Shown: positions 27,392 to 35,954, numbered from the stretch's first letter. The stretch is 64,000 nt of DNA from Micromonospora andamanensis (GCF_016863495.1 NZ_BOOZ01000008.1:62001-126000); one strand, 5' to 3'. Notes: generated by a model from the sequence alone, not told the origin. A program made the numbers and translations.

Positions 27392-27517
27392 AGGCAGCAC
27401 TATCCCCGAAGTTGCCGGCACGGGCCCGGGGTAAGGCAGCACTATCCCCGAAGTTGCCGGCACGGGCCCGGGGTAAGGCAGCACTGTTCCCGAAGTTGCT
27501 GGCACGGGCCGGGGTGG
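27392..27517. repeat. 42-bp tandem repeat, three copies
   Basis: Units start at 27392, 27434 and 27476. The first two are identical over 42 bp (beginning AGGCAGCACTATCCCCGAAG); the third carries several substitutions. There is no spacer between copies, so it is not a CRISPR array. It ends 42 bp before the blaI start and could be regulatory or simply a dispersed repeat. Confidence 0.85.
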
Positions 27518-27534
27518 ACGGGGTGGGGGTGGGT

Positions 27535-27553
27535 CTACTACGGGGGGTAGGAT
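27535..27553 (+). promoter_or_regulatory. blaI promoter and candidate operator
   Basis: CTACTAC (27535-27541) and GTAG (27547-27550) form an imperfect dyad that touches a TAGGAT -10 candidate (27548-27553), 6 nt before the GTG start. It is a plausible autoregulatory BlaI site; binding is not shown. Confidence 0.5.
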
Positions 27554-27559
27554 TCAGGG

Positions 27560-28045
27560 GTGACTCGGCTGGGGGATCTTGAGCGTGCGGTGATGGACGT
27601 GCTGTGGGACTCGGTGCCCGCCACGTCGGACGGTGTCACCGTGCGCGAGGTGGCCGACGCCCTGGACGGGCGGGAGCTGGCCTACACCACGGTGATGACC
27701 GTGCTGGACCGACTGGCCGGTAAGGGCATGGTGCAGCGCGAGCGGGAGGGTCGGGCGTGGCGTTACCGTGCCGCGGCCAGCCGCGAGGCGTACATCGCCC
27801 AGCTCATGCTCGACGCGCTCGACCTGGGTGGCAGCCGCGACGCGGCGCTTGTCCGCTTCGCCCACTCGGTCACCGGCACCGAGGCCGACGTGCTGCGCGC
27901 CGCGCTCGCGGCGGAGGCCGGGATGACTGCCGACGCACCTGGGCAGGCGGACGGCCCGGGTCGCGGGTTGACCGACCGGGTCGAGTCGCCGCAGGGTGAC
28001 CCGGCGTCGCGCGCCGGCCGGGCCGACGAGGCCGCGGAGCGGTAG
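27560..28045 (+). CDS. BlaI/MecI/CopY-family repressor
   Basis: Winged-helix repressor (161 aa). The start LGDLERAVMDVLWDS and the recognition region ELAYTTVMTVLDRLAGKGMVQREREGRAWRYRAA are the BlaI/MecI signature; the C-terminal part is a dimerisation helix plus a Gly/Asp-rich tail longer than in classical BlaI (about 125 aa). The GTG start has TAGGAT 6 nt upstream (leaderless). It is followed 9 nt later by an M56 metallopeptidase gene and then by cydABDC, so it may control either itself or the oxidase genes. Confidence 0.9.
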   Translation: MTRLGDLERAVMDVLWDSVPATSDGVTVREVADALDGRELAYTTVMTVLDRLAGKGMVQREREGRAWRYRAAASREAYIAQLMLDALDLGGSRDAALVRFAHSVTGTEADVLRAALAAEAGMTADAPGQADGPGRGLTDRVESPQGDPASRAGRADEAAER

Positions 28046-28054
28046 GGCGACGCC

Positions 28055-28960
28055 GTGGCGCACACCCTGCACTTCGCCGCCTCGATGGTGGCGTGCTGGC
28101 TGATCGCCCAGGTGCTGGCCCGGTCCACCTGGACGTGGCGCAGCCCCCGGGTGGCGATCCTCTGCTGGCAGGCGATCGGCCTGGGGGTCGGTCTCTCCGC
28201 GATGGGCCTACCCATCGCGCTGGGCCTCGCCCCGTACCAGCGGGGCACCGGCAGCGCCCTGCTGGCCCTGGTCGACGATCTCTGGCACGGCACCCTGCCC
28301 GCCGGTCTCGGTGCGCTGCACCTGGGGCTGGTCGGCGTCGGTCTCGGCGTCGGGGCGGTGCTGCTGACCACGACGGTACGCAGCATCCACGGCACGGTAC
28401 GCGCCCAGCGTCGGCACCGGGACCTGCTCACCCTGGTCGCCCGGCGGGATCCGACGGTGCCCGGGGCACTTGTCCTCGACCACCCGGGTGCGGCCGCGTA
28501 CTGCCTTCCGGGGGTGAAGCCCCGGGTGGTGGTCAGCGCCGGCACGCTCAGCCTGCTCGACCGGGCTGAGCTGGCGGCGGTGCTGACCCACGAGCGGGCG
28601 CACGCGCAGGAGCGACACGACCTGGTGCTGCTGCCGTTCACCGCGCTCTGTCGCGCGTTGCCCTGGATCCGCTGGGTCCGCGATGCCCACGAGCGGGTGT
28701 CCCTGCTTGTCGAGATGCGCGCCGACGACAAGGCCCGCGAGTTGCACGCCGAGGCTCCGCTGGCCGGTGCGTTGCGCCGGTTCGCCGCCGCCGGAAACCG
28801 GATCACGCCGGCCGGTGCGCTCGGCGTGGGCGACCGGGATCTGGACGTACGGGTGCAGCGGTTGCTGGTCACCGAGCGGCCGGCTCGGTTGCTCGGCGCC
28901 ACCGCCCTGACCGTGACCGTGACGGTGGCCGCCCTGCCGGTCTCGCTCTTCCTCAGCTGA
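28055..28960 (+). CDS. M56-family membrane metallopeptidase (BlaR1-type without sensor domain)
   Basis: Membrane zinc protease (301 aa). Three hydrophobic helices precede the cytoplasmic gluzincin domain, with HERAH at residues 179-183 (LTHERAHAQERHD) and downstream EMRADDKARE as likely third-ligand region; a final hydrophobic helix closes it. It lacks the extracellular penicillin-sensor domain of BlaR1, so any signal must be sensed otherwise. Paired with the BlaI-type gene just upstream, it probably inactivates that repressor. Start GTG 28055, no strong Shine-Dalgarno. Confidence 0.87.
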   Translation: MAHTLHFAASMVACWLIAQVLARSTWTWRSPRVAILCWQAIGLGVGLSAMGLPIALGLAPYQRGTGSALLALVDDLWHGTLPAGLGALHLGLVGVGLGVGAVLLTTTVRSIHGTVRAQRRHRDLLTLVARRDPTVPGALVLDHPGAAAYCLPGVKPRVVVSAGTLSLLDRAELAAVLTHERAHAQERHDLVLLPFTALCRALPWIRWVRDAHERVSLLVEMRADDKARELHAEAPLAGALRRFAAAGNRITPAGALGVGDRDLDVRVQRLLVTERPARLLGATALTVTVTVAALPVSLFLS

Positions 28961-29015
28961 CCGACCCTGAACTAACCCTGATCATGCCGACCCGGCGCGC
29001 ATCGCGACAGTATAT

Positions 29016-29034
29016 GTAGCGTCTCTACGTGTAG
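29016..29034. promoter_or_regulatory. Overlapping dyads in the cydA promoter
   Basis: GTAG-N5-CTAC (29016-29028) overlaps CTAC-N2-GTAG (29025-29034), 42-60 bp upstream of the cydA ATG. The 13-bp first dyad matches 12 of 13 bases of a dyad in front of the padR gene at 35955-35967 (read on its minus strand). Either BlaI or PadR is a candidate binder. Confidence 0.55.
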
Positions 29035-29075
29035 GCTCCCTATTCGCAATGAATCCTGTCCCGGGAGAGCCCACC

Positions 29076-30332
29076 ATGGACACCCTGCTCCTCGCTCGCC
29101 TGCAGTTCGCCACCACCGCCTCGGTCCACTTCCTCTTCGTGGCCGTCACGCTCGGCCTGGTCACCCTGCTCGTCGGGATGCAGACCGCCTGGGTGGTCAC
29201 CGGCAACCACAGGTGGGAGCGGCTGACCCGCTTCTGGGGCCAGCTCTACGTGATCAACTACGTGCTCGGCATCGCGACGGGCGTCGTGATGGAGTTCCAG
29301 TTCGGGCTGAACTGGAGCGGGCTGTCGCGCTACGTCGGCAACGTCTTCGGCGCCCCACTGGCGATCGAGACCCTTGTCGCCTTCTTCCTGGAGTCGACGT
29401 TCCTCGGTATGTGGATCTTCGGTTGGCACCGGCTGCGGCGCGGCGCGCACCTCGCGCTGCTCTACGGAGTCGCGATCACCGCGTACGCCTCGGCGTTCTG
29501 GATCATGGTGGCCAACTCCTGGTTGCAGAACCCGGTCGGCTACGAGGTGCGCGACGGCGTAGCCCACCTGACCGACTTCGCGGCGCTGCTGACCAACCCG
29601 GCCCTGTGGATGGCTCTCGGGCACGTGGTGTCCGCCGCCCTGCTCACCGGCGGCCTGCTGATGGCGGCGATAAGCGCCTGGCACCTCAACCGCCGCACCC
29701 CGGACCTTGCGCTGTTCCGCAGCTCGCTGCGGATCGGTCTGGTCACCGCCGCGCTGGCGATCACCCTCGTGCAGGGTTTCGGCTTCGCCCAGTTCGGGCC
29801 GGTGGGCGGCGTGCAACCCACCAAGTTCGGCGGCGACAGCCCGCAGGCCGAGGTGCTGATCGCCGACTGGACCAGCCGGTTCGGCCCCGGCGACTACCTG
29901 CCTCCCGCGCTGTCGAACGTCGGCCTCGGCTTCATGATCCTTATCGGTTTCGCCCTCGGCCTGCTCTGGCTGCTCGTCCCGCTGCTCTGGCGGGACTGGA
30001 TCATCCGCCTCCGATTCCCACTGTGGCTGCTGATGCTCGCCCTGCCCCTGCCGTTCGTCGCGCTGATCCTCGGCTGGATCGCCCGCGAGGTCGGCCGCCA
30101 TCCCTGGGTGGCGTACGGGCTGCTGCCTGTGGACCAGGCGGTCTCGCCGATCAGCCCCTGGCTGATGGCGGCCTCGCTTGTCGGCTTCACCCTGCTGCTC
30201 GGCACGCTCGCCGTCACCAACTGGATGCTGCTCGCCCGGTACGCCGCCCGGGGTGCCGCAGACCCCGCTCTCGGCCGCCCGCCGGCCCAACCGCCGGCCG
30301 ACGACCCACGCCCCGAACCCGCTTTCGCCTGA
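29076..30332 (+). CDS. cydA: Cytochrome bd oxidase subunit I
   Basis: Haem-bearing subunit (418 aa) of the quinol:O2 oxidoreductase in the cytoplasmic membrane. It starts MDTLLLARLQFATTASVHFLF, with His18 as a likely haem ligand. Multiple transmembrane helices, a FLESTFLGMWIFGWHRL segment and the GWIAREVGRHPWVAYG motif are present. The short Q-loop is of the actinobacterial/Gram-positive kind (E. coli CydA is about 520 aa). ATG 29076 follows GGGAGAG; an in-frame ATG at 29049 has no Shine-Dalgarno. It is the first gene of cydABDC, with BlaI/M56 genes directly upstream. Confidence 0.95.
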   Translation: MDTLLLARLQFATTASVHFLFVAVTLGLVTLLVGMQTAWVVTGNHRWERLTRFWGQLYVINYVLGIATGVVMEFQFGLNWSGLSRYVGNVFGAPLAIETLVAFFLESTFLGMWIFGWHRLRRGAHLALLYGVAITAYASAFWIMVANSWLQNPVGYEVRDGVAHLTDFAALLTNPALWMALGHVVSAALLTGGLLMAAISAWHLNRRTPDLALFRSSLRIGLVTAALAITLVQGFGFAQFGPVGGVQPTKFGGDSPQAEVLIADWTSRFGPGDYLPPALSNVGLGFMILIGFALGLLWLLVPLLWRDWIIRLRFPLWLLMLALPLPFVALILGWIAREVGRHPWVAYGLLPVDQAVSPISPWLMAASLVGFTLLLGTLAVTNWMLLARYAARGAADPALGRPPAQPPADDPRPEPAFA

Positions 30333-30342
30333 GGAGCCGGAG

Positions 30343-31350
30343 ATGGAACTCGCCTGGTACGCCCTACTCGGCCTCTTCTTCGCCGGCTACCTGGTGCTCG
30401 GCGGCTACGACTACGGCGTCGGCCTGCTGCTCGCCCGTGGCGCTGACGCGCCACGCCGACGCGCCGCCCTCAACGCGGTAGGTCCTTTCTTCCTCGGCAA
30501 CGAGGTGTGGCTGGTGGCCGCCGCCGGCATCCTGTTCGGCGCGTTTCCCGTGCTGGAGGGGGAACTGCTCGCCGGCAGCTACCCGGCGGTGGCCGCCGCG
30601 CTCGCCGGAGTGATCCTGGTGACCGCCGGGGTGCAGCTCCGCAGCCGGCCGGACAGCGCGCGGGCCCGCGCCGCCTGGGACCGGGTGATCGTGGTCGGCA
30701 GCCTGCTCGCCGCGCTCGGCTGGGGTGTGGTGCTCGCCGGACTGCTCCAGGGCGTACCGCTGCGCGCCGACGGACACGTCGCCGGGGTGACGCACCTGTT
30801 CACTCCGTTCGCCGCCGCCACCGGGCTGGCCGTGCTGGCGCTGGTCGTGGCGCACGGTGCGACTTTCCTCACGCTCCAGTTACCCACAGTCGAGGGCGAC
30901 CGGCTCCGACCACTGGCCCGCCGGCTACTCCTCACCGCGATCGTCGCGGTCGGCGCGGCCACCGTCGCCGGCTTGCTCTCCGACCGGGTACGCGCCGCCG
31001 CGCAGCGCCCCGCGGTCGGCGTACTGCTGGCGGTGTTGCTGGTGACGGCCCTGCTGGCGGCGCGGGCGGCGCTCGGGCGGCGGCGGCCCGGGCTGGCCTT
31101 CGCGGCCACCGCGACGGCGCTCGCACTCCCGGTGCTGCTGATCGGGGCGACCCTCTGGCCGTACGCGCTGGTGTCGACCGTGGAACCGAGCGCGTCACTG
31201 ACGGTGACCGATGCGGCCGCCAGCGGGCCGACCCTGCGTCTGCTGGGCTGGCTGACGGTACCGCTGCTGCCGGCCCTACTAGGCTTCCAGGCGATGTGCT
31301 TGTGGATTTTCCGGGGACGGGCCGACGGCAGGGCACCGGTGTACTGGTGA
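30343..31350 (+). CDS. cydB: Cytochrome bd oxidase subunit II
   Basis: Membrane subunit (335 aa) partnering CydA. The start MELAWYALLGLFFAGYLVLGGYDYGVG and GNEVWLVAAAGILFGAFP segment are CydB hallmarks; about eight transmembrane helices. ATG 30343 follows GAGGAG and gives the family length. It begins 10 nt after cydA, and its TGA overlaps the GTG of cydD (GTGA), implying coupled translation. Confidence 0.95.
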   Translation: MELAWYALLGLFFAGYLVLGGYDYGVGLLLARGADAPRRRAALNAVGPFFLGNEVWLVAAAGILFGAFPVLEGELLAGSYPAVAAALAGVILVTAGVQLRSRPDSARARAAWDRVIVVGSLLAALGWGVVLAGLLQGVPLRADGHVAGVTHLFTPFAAATGLAVLALVVAHGATFLTLQLPTVEGDRLRPLARRLLLTAIVAVGAATVAGLLSDRVRAAAQRPAVGVLLAVLLVTALLAARAALGRRRPGLAFAATATALALPVLLIGATLWPYALVSTVEPSASLTVTDAAASGPTLRLLGWLTVPLLPALLGFQAMCLWIFRGRADGRAPVYW

Positions 31351-33023
31351 GCCGCCGCCGCCCCTTCGACCCGCGGCTGCTGCGTCGGGTTCCCGCTGCC
31401 CGACGCGACCTAGCCCTGCTCGCGCTGCTCGGCGTGCTCGCCGCCGGACTGGTCGTGGCACAGGCCACCGCCCTGGCCGTGCTGCTGGCCACGGCCTTCA
31501 CCGGGCGACTGGACCGGGCCGCGCTCGTCGGTCTGCTGGCCGCCGTCGCGGCCCGCTCGCTCGTGGTCTGGGCACAGGGCGCGGTGTCCGCGCGGGTGGC
31601 CGCGACGGTCAAGGCGGCACTGCGGGCGGACCTGTTGGGTGCGGTCGCCCGACACGGGCCGGGTTGGGTCGCCGGTCAGCGGGCCGGGCAGCTGGCCACG
31701 CTCGCCGGTCGGGGACTGGACGCGCTCGACGCCTATTTCACCGGCTACCTGCCGCAACTCGTGCTCAGCATCACCGTGCCGGTGGCGGTGCTGGGCCGGG
31801 TCCTCGTCGCCGACTGGAGCTCCGCGGTGATCATCGCGCTGACGCTACCGCTCATCCCGATCTTCGGCGCGTTGCTCGGCTGGCAGGCCCAGGCCGCCAC
31901 CGAGCGCCAGTGGCGACGGCTGTCGCTGCTCGGCGGGCACTTCCTGGACATGGTGGCCGGTCTGCCCACGCTGCGCGCGTTCGGCCGGGCCCGGGCGCAG
32001 ACCGACGCGGTCCGACGGATGGCCGACGGTCACCGGATCGCCACCATGAAGACGCTGCGGATCGCCTTTCTCTCCGCGCTGGTGCTGGAACTCGTCGCCA
32101 CCCTGTCGGTGGCGCTTGTCGCCGTCCCGGTCGGCATCCGGCTGCTCGGCGGCGGTTTGGCGTTGCAGACCGCGCTGCTGGTGCTGCTGCTGACCCCGGA
32201 GGCGTACCTGCCGCTGCGGGCGGCCGGCAGCCGGTTCCACGCGAGCATGGAAGGGCTCACCGCGCTGGACGAGGCGCTCACCCTCTCCGGCTCGGCACCC
32301 CCGGCACCGGCGAGGCAGCCGGGCCCACGACCGGACGGGCGCGCCGAGATCCGCTTCGAATCGGTGACCGTCACGTACGAGCGCACCACGGCGTTGCGCG
32401 ACGTGTCGTTGACCATCCGGCCGGGCGAACGCATCGCGATCATCGGGCCGAGTGGTGCCGGCAAAAGCACCCTGCTCAACCTGCTGCTCGGCTTCGTGAG
32501 CCCGACCGACGGCCGGGTCACCGTCGGCGGGGTCGACCTGGCCGAGGCCGACCTCGACGACTGGCGACGACAGGTGGCGTGGGTGCCCCAGCGGGCCCAC
32601 CTGTTCGCCACGTCGCTGGCCGACAACATCCGGCTCGGCACCCCCGACGCCACAGCCGCCGATCTCGCCGCCGCGGTCCGCGCCGCCGCGCTGGACGAGG
32701 TGGTCACCGCCCTGCCCGACGGGCTGGACACCCTGCTCGGCGAGCGGGGGCACGGTCTGTCCAGCGGGCAGCGGCAACGAGTCGCCCTGGCCCGGGCGTT
32801 CCTGCGGGACGCACCTGTGGTCCTGCTCGACGAACCGACCGCGCGCCTCGACGCCGCCGCCGAGGCGGCGGTGCTGTCGGCCACCCGTGAGTTGGTCGCC
32901 GGCCGTACCGCGCTCCTGGTGGCTCACCGGCCCGCGCTGCTCACCGACGTCGACCGGATCCTGCGGGTCGAGGACGGGCGGGTCACCGAACTCACTCCGG
33001 CACCGGCCGGGGAGCGCCGATGA
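31347..33023 (+). CDS. cydD: Thiol reductant ABC exporter subunit CydD
   Basis: Half-transporter (558 aa) that, with CydC, exports cysteine/glutathione and is needed to assemble cytochrome bd. The N-terminal ~300 residues are a six-helix membrane domain; the ATPase has Walker A GPSGAGKST, signature LSSGQRQRVALARAF, Walker B VVLLDEPTARLD and a switch His. GTG 31347 overlaps the cydB stop. Its own TGA overlaps the ATG of a 21-codon ORF leading to cydC. Confidence 0.93.
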   Translation: MSRRRPFDPRLLRRVPAARRDLALLALLGVLAAGLVVAQATALAVLLATAFTGRLDRAALVGLLAAVAARSLVVWAQGAVSARVAATVKAALRADLLGAVARHGPGWVAGQRAGQLATLAGRGLDALDAYFTGYLPQLVLSITVPVAVLGRVLVADWSSAVIIALTLPLIPIFGALLGWQAQAATERQWRRLSLLGGHFLDMVAGLPTLRAFGRARAQTDAVRRMADGHRIATMKTLRIAFLSALVLELVATLSVALVAVPVGIRLLGGGLALQTALLVLLLTPEAYLPLRAAGSRFHASMEGLTALDEALTLSGSAPPAPARQPGPRPDGRAEIRFESVTVTYERTTALRDVSLTIRPGERIAIIGPSGAGKSTLLNLLLGFVSPTDGRVTVGGVDLAEADLDDWRRQVAWVPQRAHLFATSLADNIRLGTPDATAADLAAAVRAAALDEVVTALPDGLDTLLGERGHGLSSGQRQRVALARAFLRDAPVVLLDEPTARLDAAAEAAVLSATRELVAGRTALLVAHRPALLTDVDRILRVEDGRVTELTPAPAGERR

Positions 33024-33085
33024 GCGGGCGCACCAGCGCGCTGGTATCTCGTCGCCGCACCGAGCGAAGCGAGGCGGCGCGATGA
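33020..33085 (+). CDS. 21-codon ORF bridging cydD and cydC
   Basis: ATG 33020 overlaps the cydD stop (ATGA) and its own TGA overlaps the cydC start (ATGA). It would encode 21 residues, MSGRTSALVSRRR then TERSEAAR, in a different frame from cydC. It may act only to pass ribosomes from cydD to cydC across the 58-nt gap. No separate Shine-Dalgarno. Real translation is unproven. Confidence 0.4.
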   Translation: MSGRTSALVSRRRTERSEAAR

Positions 33086-34869
33086 GCGGCGGACACTCGC
33101 CCGAGCTGGTCGTGCTGCGGCTGGCCCGGCCGTACCTGAAGCGCCTGATCGGCGCCGGGCTGCTCGCCTCCGCCACCGAGTTCGCCGGGCTCGCCCTGAT
33201 GGCGACCGCGACCTGGCTGCTGATGACCGCCGCCGGTCAGCCTCCGCTGGATCGGCTCACCGTGGCGATCGTCGCGGTACGGGCGCTGGCGGTGAGCCGG
33301 GGCGTACTGCGCTACACCGAACGCCTGGCCGGGCACGACGCCGTGCTGCGCCTGGTCACCGACGTCCGGGCCCGGGTCTTCGACACGCTGGCGACCCGGC
33401 ATGGTGACCCGCCCCGCAGCGGAGACGCGCTGAGCCGACTTGTCTCCGATGTGGAGGCGGTACAGGACCTGCTGCTCCGGGTGGTCGTGCCGGCAGCCGC
33501 GGCCGGGCTGGTGAGCGTACTGGCCGTCGGGCTGACCGCGCTGGTCTCGCCGCCGGCCGCGCTCGCTCTCGCCGCCGGGCTGCTGGTGGCCGCCGTGGCC
33601 CTGCCGGCGTTGGCGACCGCGCTGACCCGACGGGCCGGTGCGGAGGTGGCGCCGCTGCGTGGTGCGCTCGCCACCGACGCGATCGATCTCACCCACGGCG
33701 CTGCCGACCTGGCCGCCTTCGGTGCCACCTCGGACGCGCTGGCGGCAGCCGATCACCGGGCCCGCCGGCTGGCTCGGCTGGAACGGCGACTCGCCGCGCT
33801 CGGCTTCGCCGTCGACGCGGCCGGTGTGCTGGTGGCCGGTCTCACCGCCGGTGCGGTGGTGCTCGTGGCCCTCGACGCCGGTGTGGACGGGGTACTTGTC
33901 GGCGTCCTGGCCGTCGGCACCCTGGCCGCCGTGGAGATCGCCCTCGCGCTCGTCGGTGCCGCCCGGCAGTGGACCGGTCTGCGGTCCGGGCTGACCCGGG
34001 TGGCCCAACTGCTCACCACCGACCGCGCCGGGACCGAGACGGCCGAGACGGCCGAGACGAGCGTGGCCGGGCCGGTCGACACGGGTGACGCCGCCGGTGG
34101 GCGGCAGGCCGCGACGGTCCGGTTCGAGGCGGTGACGGTCCGGTACCGGGTCGGTGCTTCCGCCGCGCTCGACGGGTTCGACCTCGAGCTGCCACCCGGA
34201 CGGCGGGTCGCGGTCGTCGGCCCGAGCGGCGCGGGCAAGAGCACCCTGGCCGCCGTCCTGACCGGTGCGGTGTCCCCCGCCGCCGGCCGGGTCACCCTGG
34301 ACGGGCGGGACGTGTCGGCGTACCCGCCCGAGGAACTGCCCCATCTGGTCGGCGGGCTGCTCGCCGAGGCGTACGTCTTTCACGCCACCGTCCGGGAGAA
34401 CATGCTGCTCGGCCGTCCGGGTGCGGACGAGGACGCGCTTGCCGCCGCCGCCACCGCCGCCGGGCTGGCGGACTGGGTCCGGGCGCAGCCGGACGGCTGG
34501 GACACGGTGGTCGGCGAGGAGGGCGCCCAGCTCTCCGGTGGCCAACGGCAGCGGCTCGCGCTGGCCCGCGCCCTGCTCGCCGCGCCCGGGGTACTGGTGC
34601 TCGACGAGCCCACCGAGGGCCTCGACCCGGTCGCCGCCGACCAGGTGCTGGGCACCGCGTTGGCCGCGACCCCGCCCGGGCATTCGGTGCTGCTGATCAC
34701 CCACCGGCTCAGCGGGCTCGCCGACGTCGACGAGATCGTGGTGCTGGACGCCGGCCGGGTCGTGCAGCGGGGTCGACACGCCGCGCTCGTGGCGACGCCC
34801 GGCTGGTACCGGGAACAGTGGGTGTTGCAGCAGGCCGCCGAGCACGGCTACCTCGCGGTGTCAGGCTGA
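33082..34869 (+). CDS. cydC: Thiol reductant ABC exporter subunit CydC
   Basis: Partner half-transporter (595 aa) of CydD. The membrane domain is followed by a nucleotide-binding domain with Walker A GPSGAGKST, signature LSGGQRQRLALARAL, Walker B VLVLDEPTEGLD and switch His (LLITHRLSG). A Glu/Thr-rich link joins the domains. ATG 33082 with GAGG about 8 nt upstream is preferred to the upstream in-frame starts inside cydD. It is the last gene of cydABDC. Confidence 0.92.
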   Translation: MSGGHSPELVVLRLARPYLKRLIGAGLLASATEFAGLALMATATWLLMTAAGQPPLDRLTVAIVAVRALAVSRGVLRYTERLAGHDAVLRLVTDVRARVFDTLATRHGDPPRSGDALSRLVSDVEAVQDLLLRVVVPAAAAGLVSVLAVGLTALVSPPAALALAAGLLVAAVALPALATALTRRAGAEVAPLRGALATDAIDLTHGAADLAAFGATSDALAAADHRARRLARLERRLAALGFAVDAAGVLVAGLTAGAVVLVALDAGVDGVLVGVLAVGTLAAVEIALALVGAARQWTGLRSGLTRVAQLLTTDRAGTETAETAETSVAGPVDTGDAAGGRQAATVRFEAVTVRYRVGASAALDGFDLELPPGRRVAVVGPSGAGKSTLAAVLTGAVSPAAGRVTLDGRDVSAYPPEELPHLVGGLLAEAYVFHATVRENMLLGRPGADEDALAAAATAAGLADWVRAQPDGWDTVVGEEGAQLSGGQRQRLALARALLAAPGVLVLDEPTEGLDPVAADQVLGTALAATPPGHSVLLITHRLSGLADVDEIVVLDAGRVVQRGRHAALVATPGWYREQWVLQQAAEHGYLAVSG

Positions 34870-34935
34870 TCCGTCGGGGGCGCCTCCGGGATGTCCCCGA
34901 GGCCGGAACGCCCACCCACATGGCAGGGTGGGGCC

Positions 34936-35607
34936 ATGCCGGTCAGGGACGACGTGTTTGTCGAGGAGCACCTGCGGCAGCTCGGCAGTCGGCTCCAAGG
35001 GCCGCGCCGGCTGCGAGCCGACCTGATGACCGAGGCCCGGCACGGGCTGCTCGACGCCGTCGAGGCGTACCGGGACAGCGGCCTGCCGCCGCGTGAGGCG
35101 GCCCGCCAGGCGGTCGCCGACTTCGGTACGCCGGATCAGCTTGCCCCGGCCTACCAGGCCGAACTCGCGGTGGCCGCGTTGCGCGGGCTGTCCCTGCGAG
35201 TGGTCGCCATCGCCGCGACCGGCTCGATCGCCGGTGACCTCACCTGGCAGGGGTCGAGTTGGAGCGGCGGCCCGCGACCGCCTGCCGGTTACCTGCTGTT
35301 GTCACAGGCGGTGGAGTGGATCTGGGCAGGGGCGTTCCTGCTCGGCCTGGCCGGGCTGGTGCTGGTCACGGCCACCGCCCGCTCGGCGCGGCCCGCCCTG
35401 ACCGTGCTGGCCCACGGCTCCGGTGTCGCGTTGACCGGGGCCGCCCTGCTGGGCGCGGTGGCCGGGGTCGGGCTGTTCGCCTGGTCCATCCTGCTGTGGG
35501 ACGCCGCCCTGACCTGGCCACCGATGATCATCGGCATGGTCGTCGGCGCTGCCGCCCACGCCTGGCTGGGCAGCGCCGCCCGCACCTGGCTGCTGGCCAC
35601 CCGCTGA
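34936..35607 (+). CDS. Permease-prefix (HAAS-like) membrane protein
   Basis: Protein of 223 aa. The first ~75 residues form a soluble helical domain (VFVEEHLRQLGSRLQGPRR through AVADFGTPDQLAPAY), the HAAS/permease-prefix signature that usually accompanies PadR regulators. About four to five transmembrane helices follow. Function is unknown; related proteins are often PadR-controlled. ATG 34936 is preferred (MPVRDDVFVEE start). It is convergent with padR, with only 3 bp between the stops, unlike the usual padR-first operon order. Confidence 0.8.
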   Translation: MPVRDDVFVEEHLRQLGSRLQGPRRLRADLMTEARHGLLDAVEAYRDSGLPPREAARQAVADFGTPDQLAPAYQAELAVAALRGLSLRVVAIAATGSIAGDLTWQGSSWSGGPRPPAGYLLLSQAVEWIWAGAFLLGLAGLVLVTATARSARPALTVLAHGSGVALTGAALLGAVAGVGLFAWSILLWDAALTWPPMIIGMVVGAAAHAWLGSAARTWLLATR

Positions 35608-35610
35608 CGT

Positions 35611-35952
35611 TCAGCCCATCGCGGTGGGTGCGGTGCCCGGGTCCAGGAATCGGCCGACCGTCGCGCTGAACTCTCGCCATCCGGACCGCTGGTCGGCCAG
35701 GGCCCGCCGGCCGGTGTCGGTCAACTCGTAGGTCCGCCGTTCCCGCCCGCTGACTGTGCTCCACGCGCTGACCACGTGCCCGGCGCGCTCCAGCCGCCGC
35801 AGCGCCGGGTAGACGGTGCCAGTGGGCAGGTCGAGGTGGCCGTCGCTGCGCGCCCGCAGGGCCTCGATGATGGCGTAGCCGTGCAGCGCCCCTCGTTCCA
35901 GCACCGCCAGGAGCAGGGCGTCGAGGTGTCCGTGCAGCGCCTGCGCATTCAT
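35611..35952 (-). CDS. PadR-family transcriptional regulator
   Basis: Winged-helix regulator (113 aa), the short PadR subfamily. It has LLLAVLERGALHGYAIIEALRARS, the wing and recognition part LPTGTVYPALRRLERAGHV, and a REREY-like TYELTDTGRRAL segment. ATG 35952 has minus-strand TAGCGT 8 nt upstream (leaderless). A GTAG-N5-CTAC dyad lies right in that promoter (35955-35967). It probably controls the convergent permease-prefix gene and itself; a link to cydA is suggested by the shared dyad. Confidence 0.87.
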   Translation of the reverse strand: MNAQALHGHLDALLLAVLERGALHGYAIIEALRARSDGHLDLPTGTVYPALRRLERAGHVVSAWSTVSGRERRTYELTDTGRRALADQRSGWREFSATVGRFLDPGTAPTAMG

Positions 35953-35954
35953 AG

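Larger units (their letters stand above)
27149..27559. other. 411-bp repeat-rich intergenic region
   Basis: No gene is supported. The region holds a long hairpin (27189-27264), a diverged partial copy of its first arm (about 27159-27175), three copies of a 42-bp tandem repeat (27392-27517), and the blaI promoter with TAGGAT at 27548-27553. Confidence 0.7.

Noticed and set aside
27269..27550. Small protein with a 14-residue repeat encoded by the 42-bp repeats
   Set aside because: Both forward frames are open only because of the repeat; no start signal, no likely protein character, and the blaI promoter overlaps the end.
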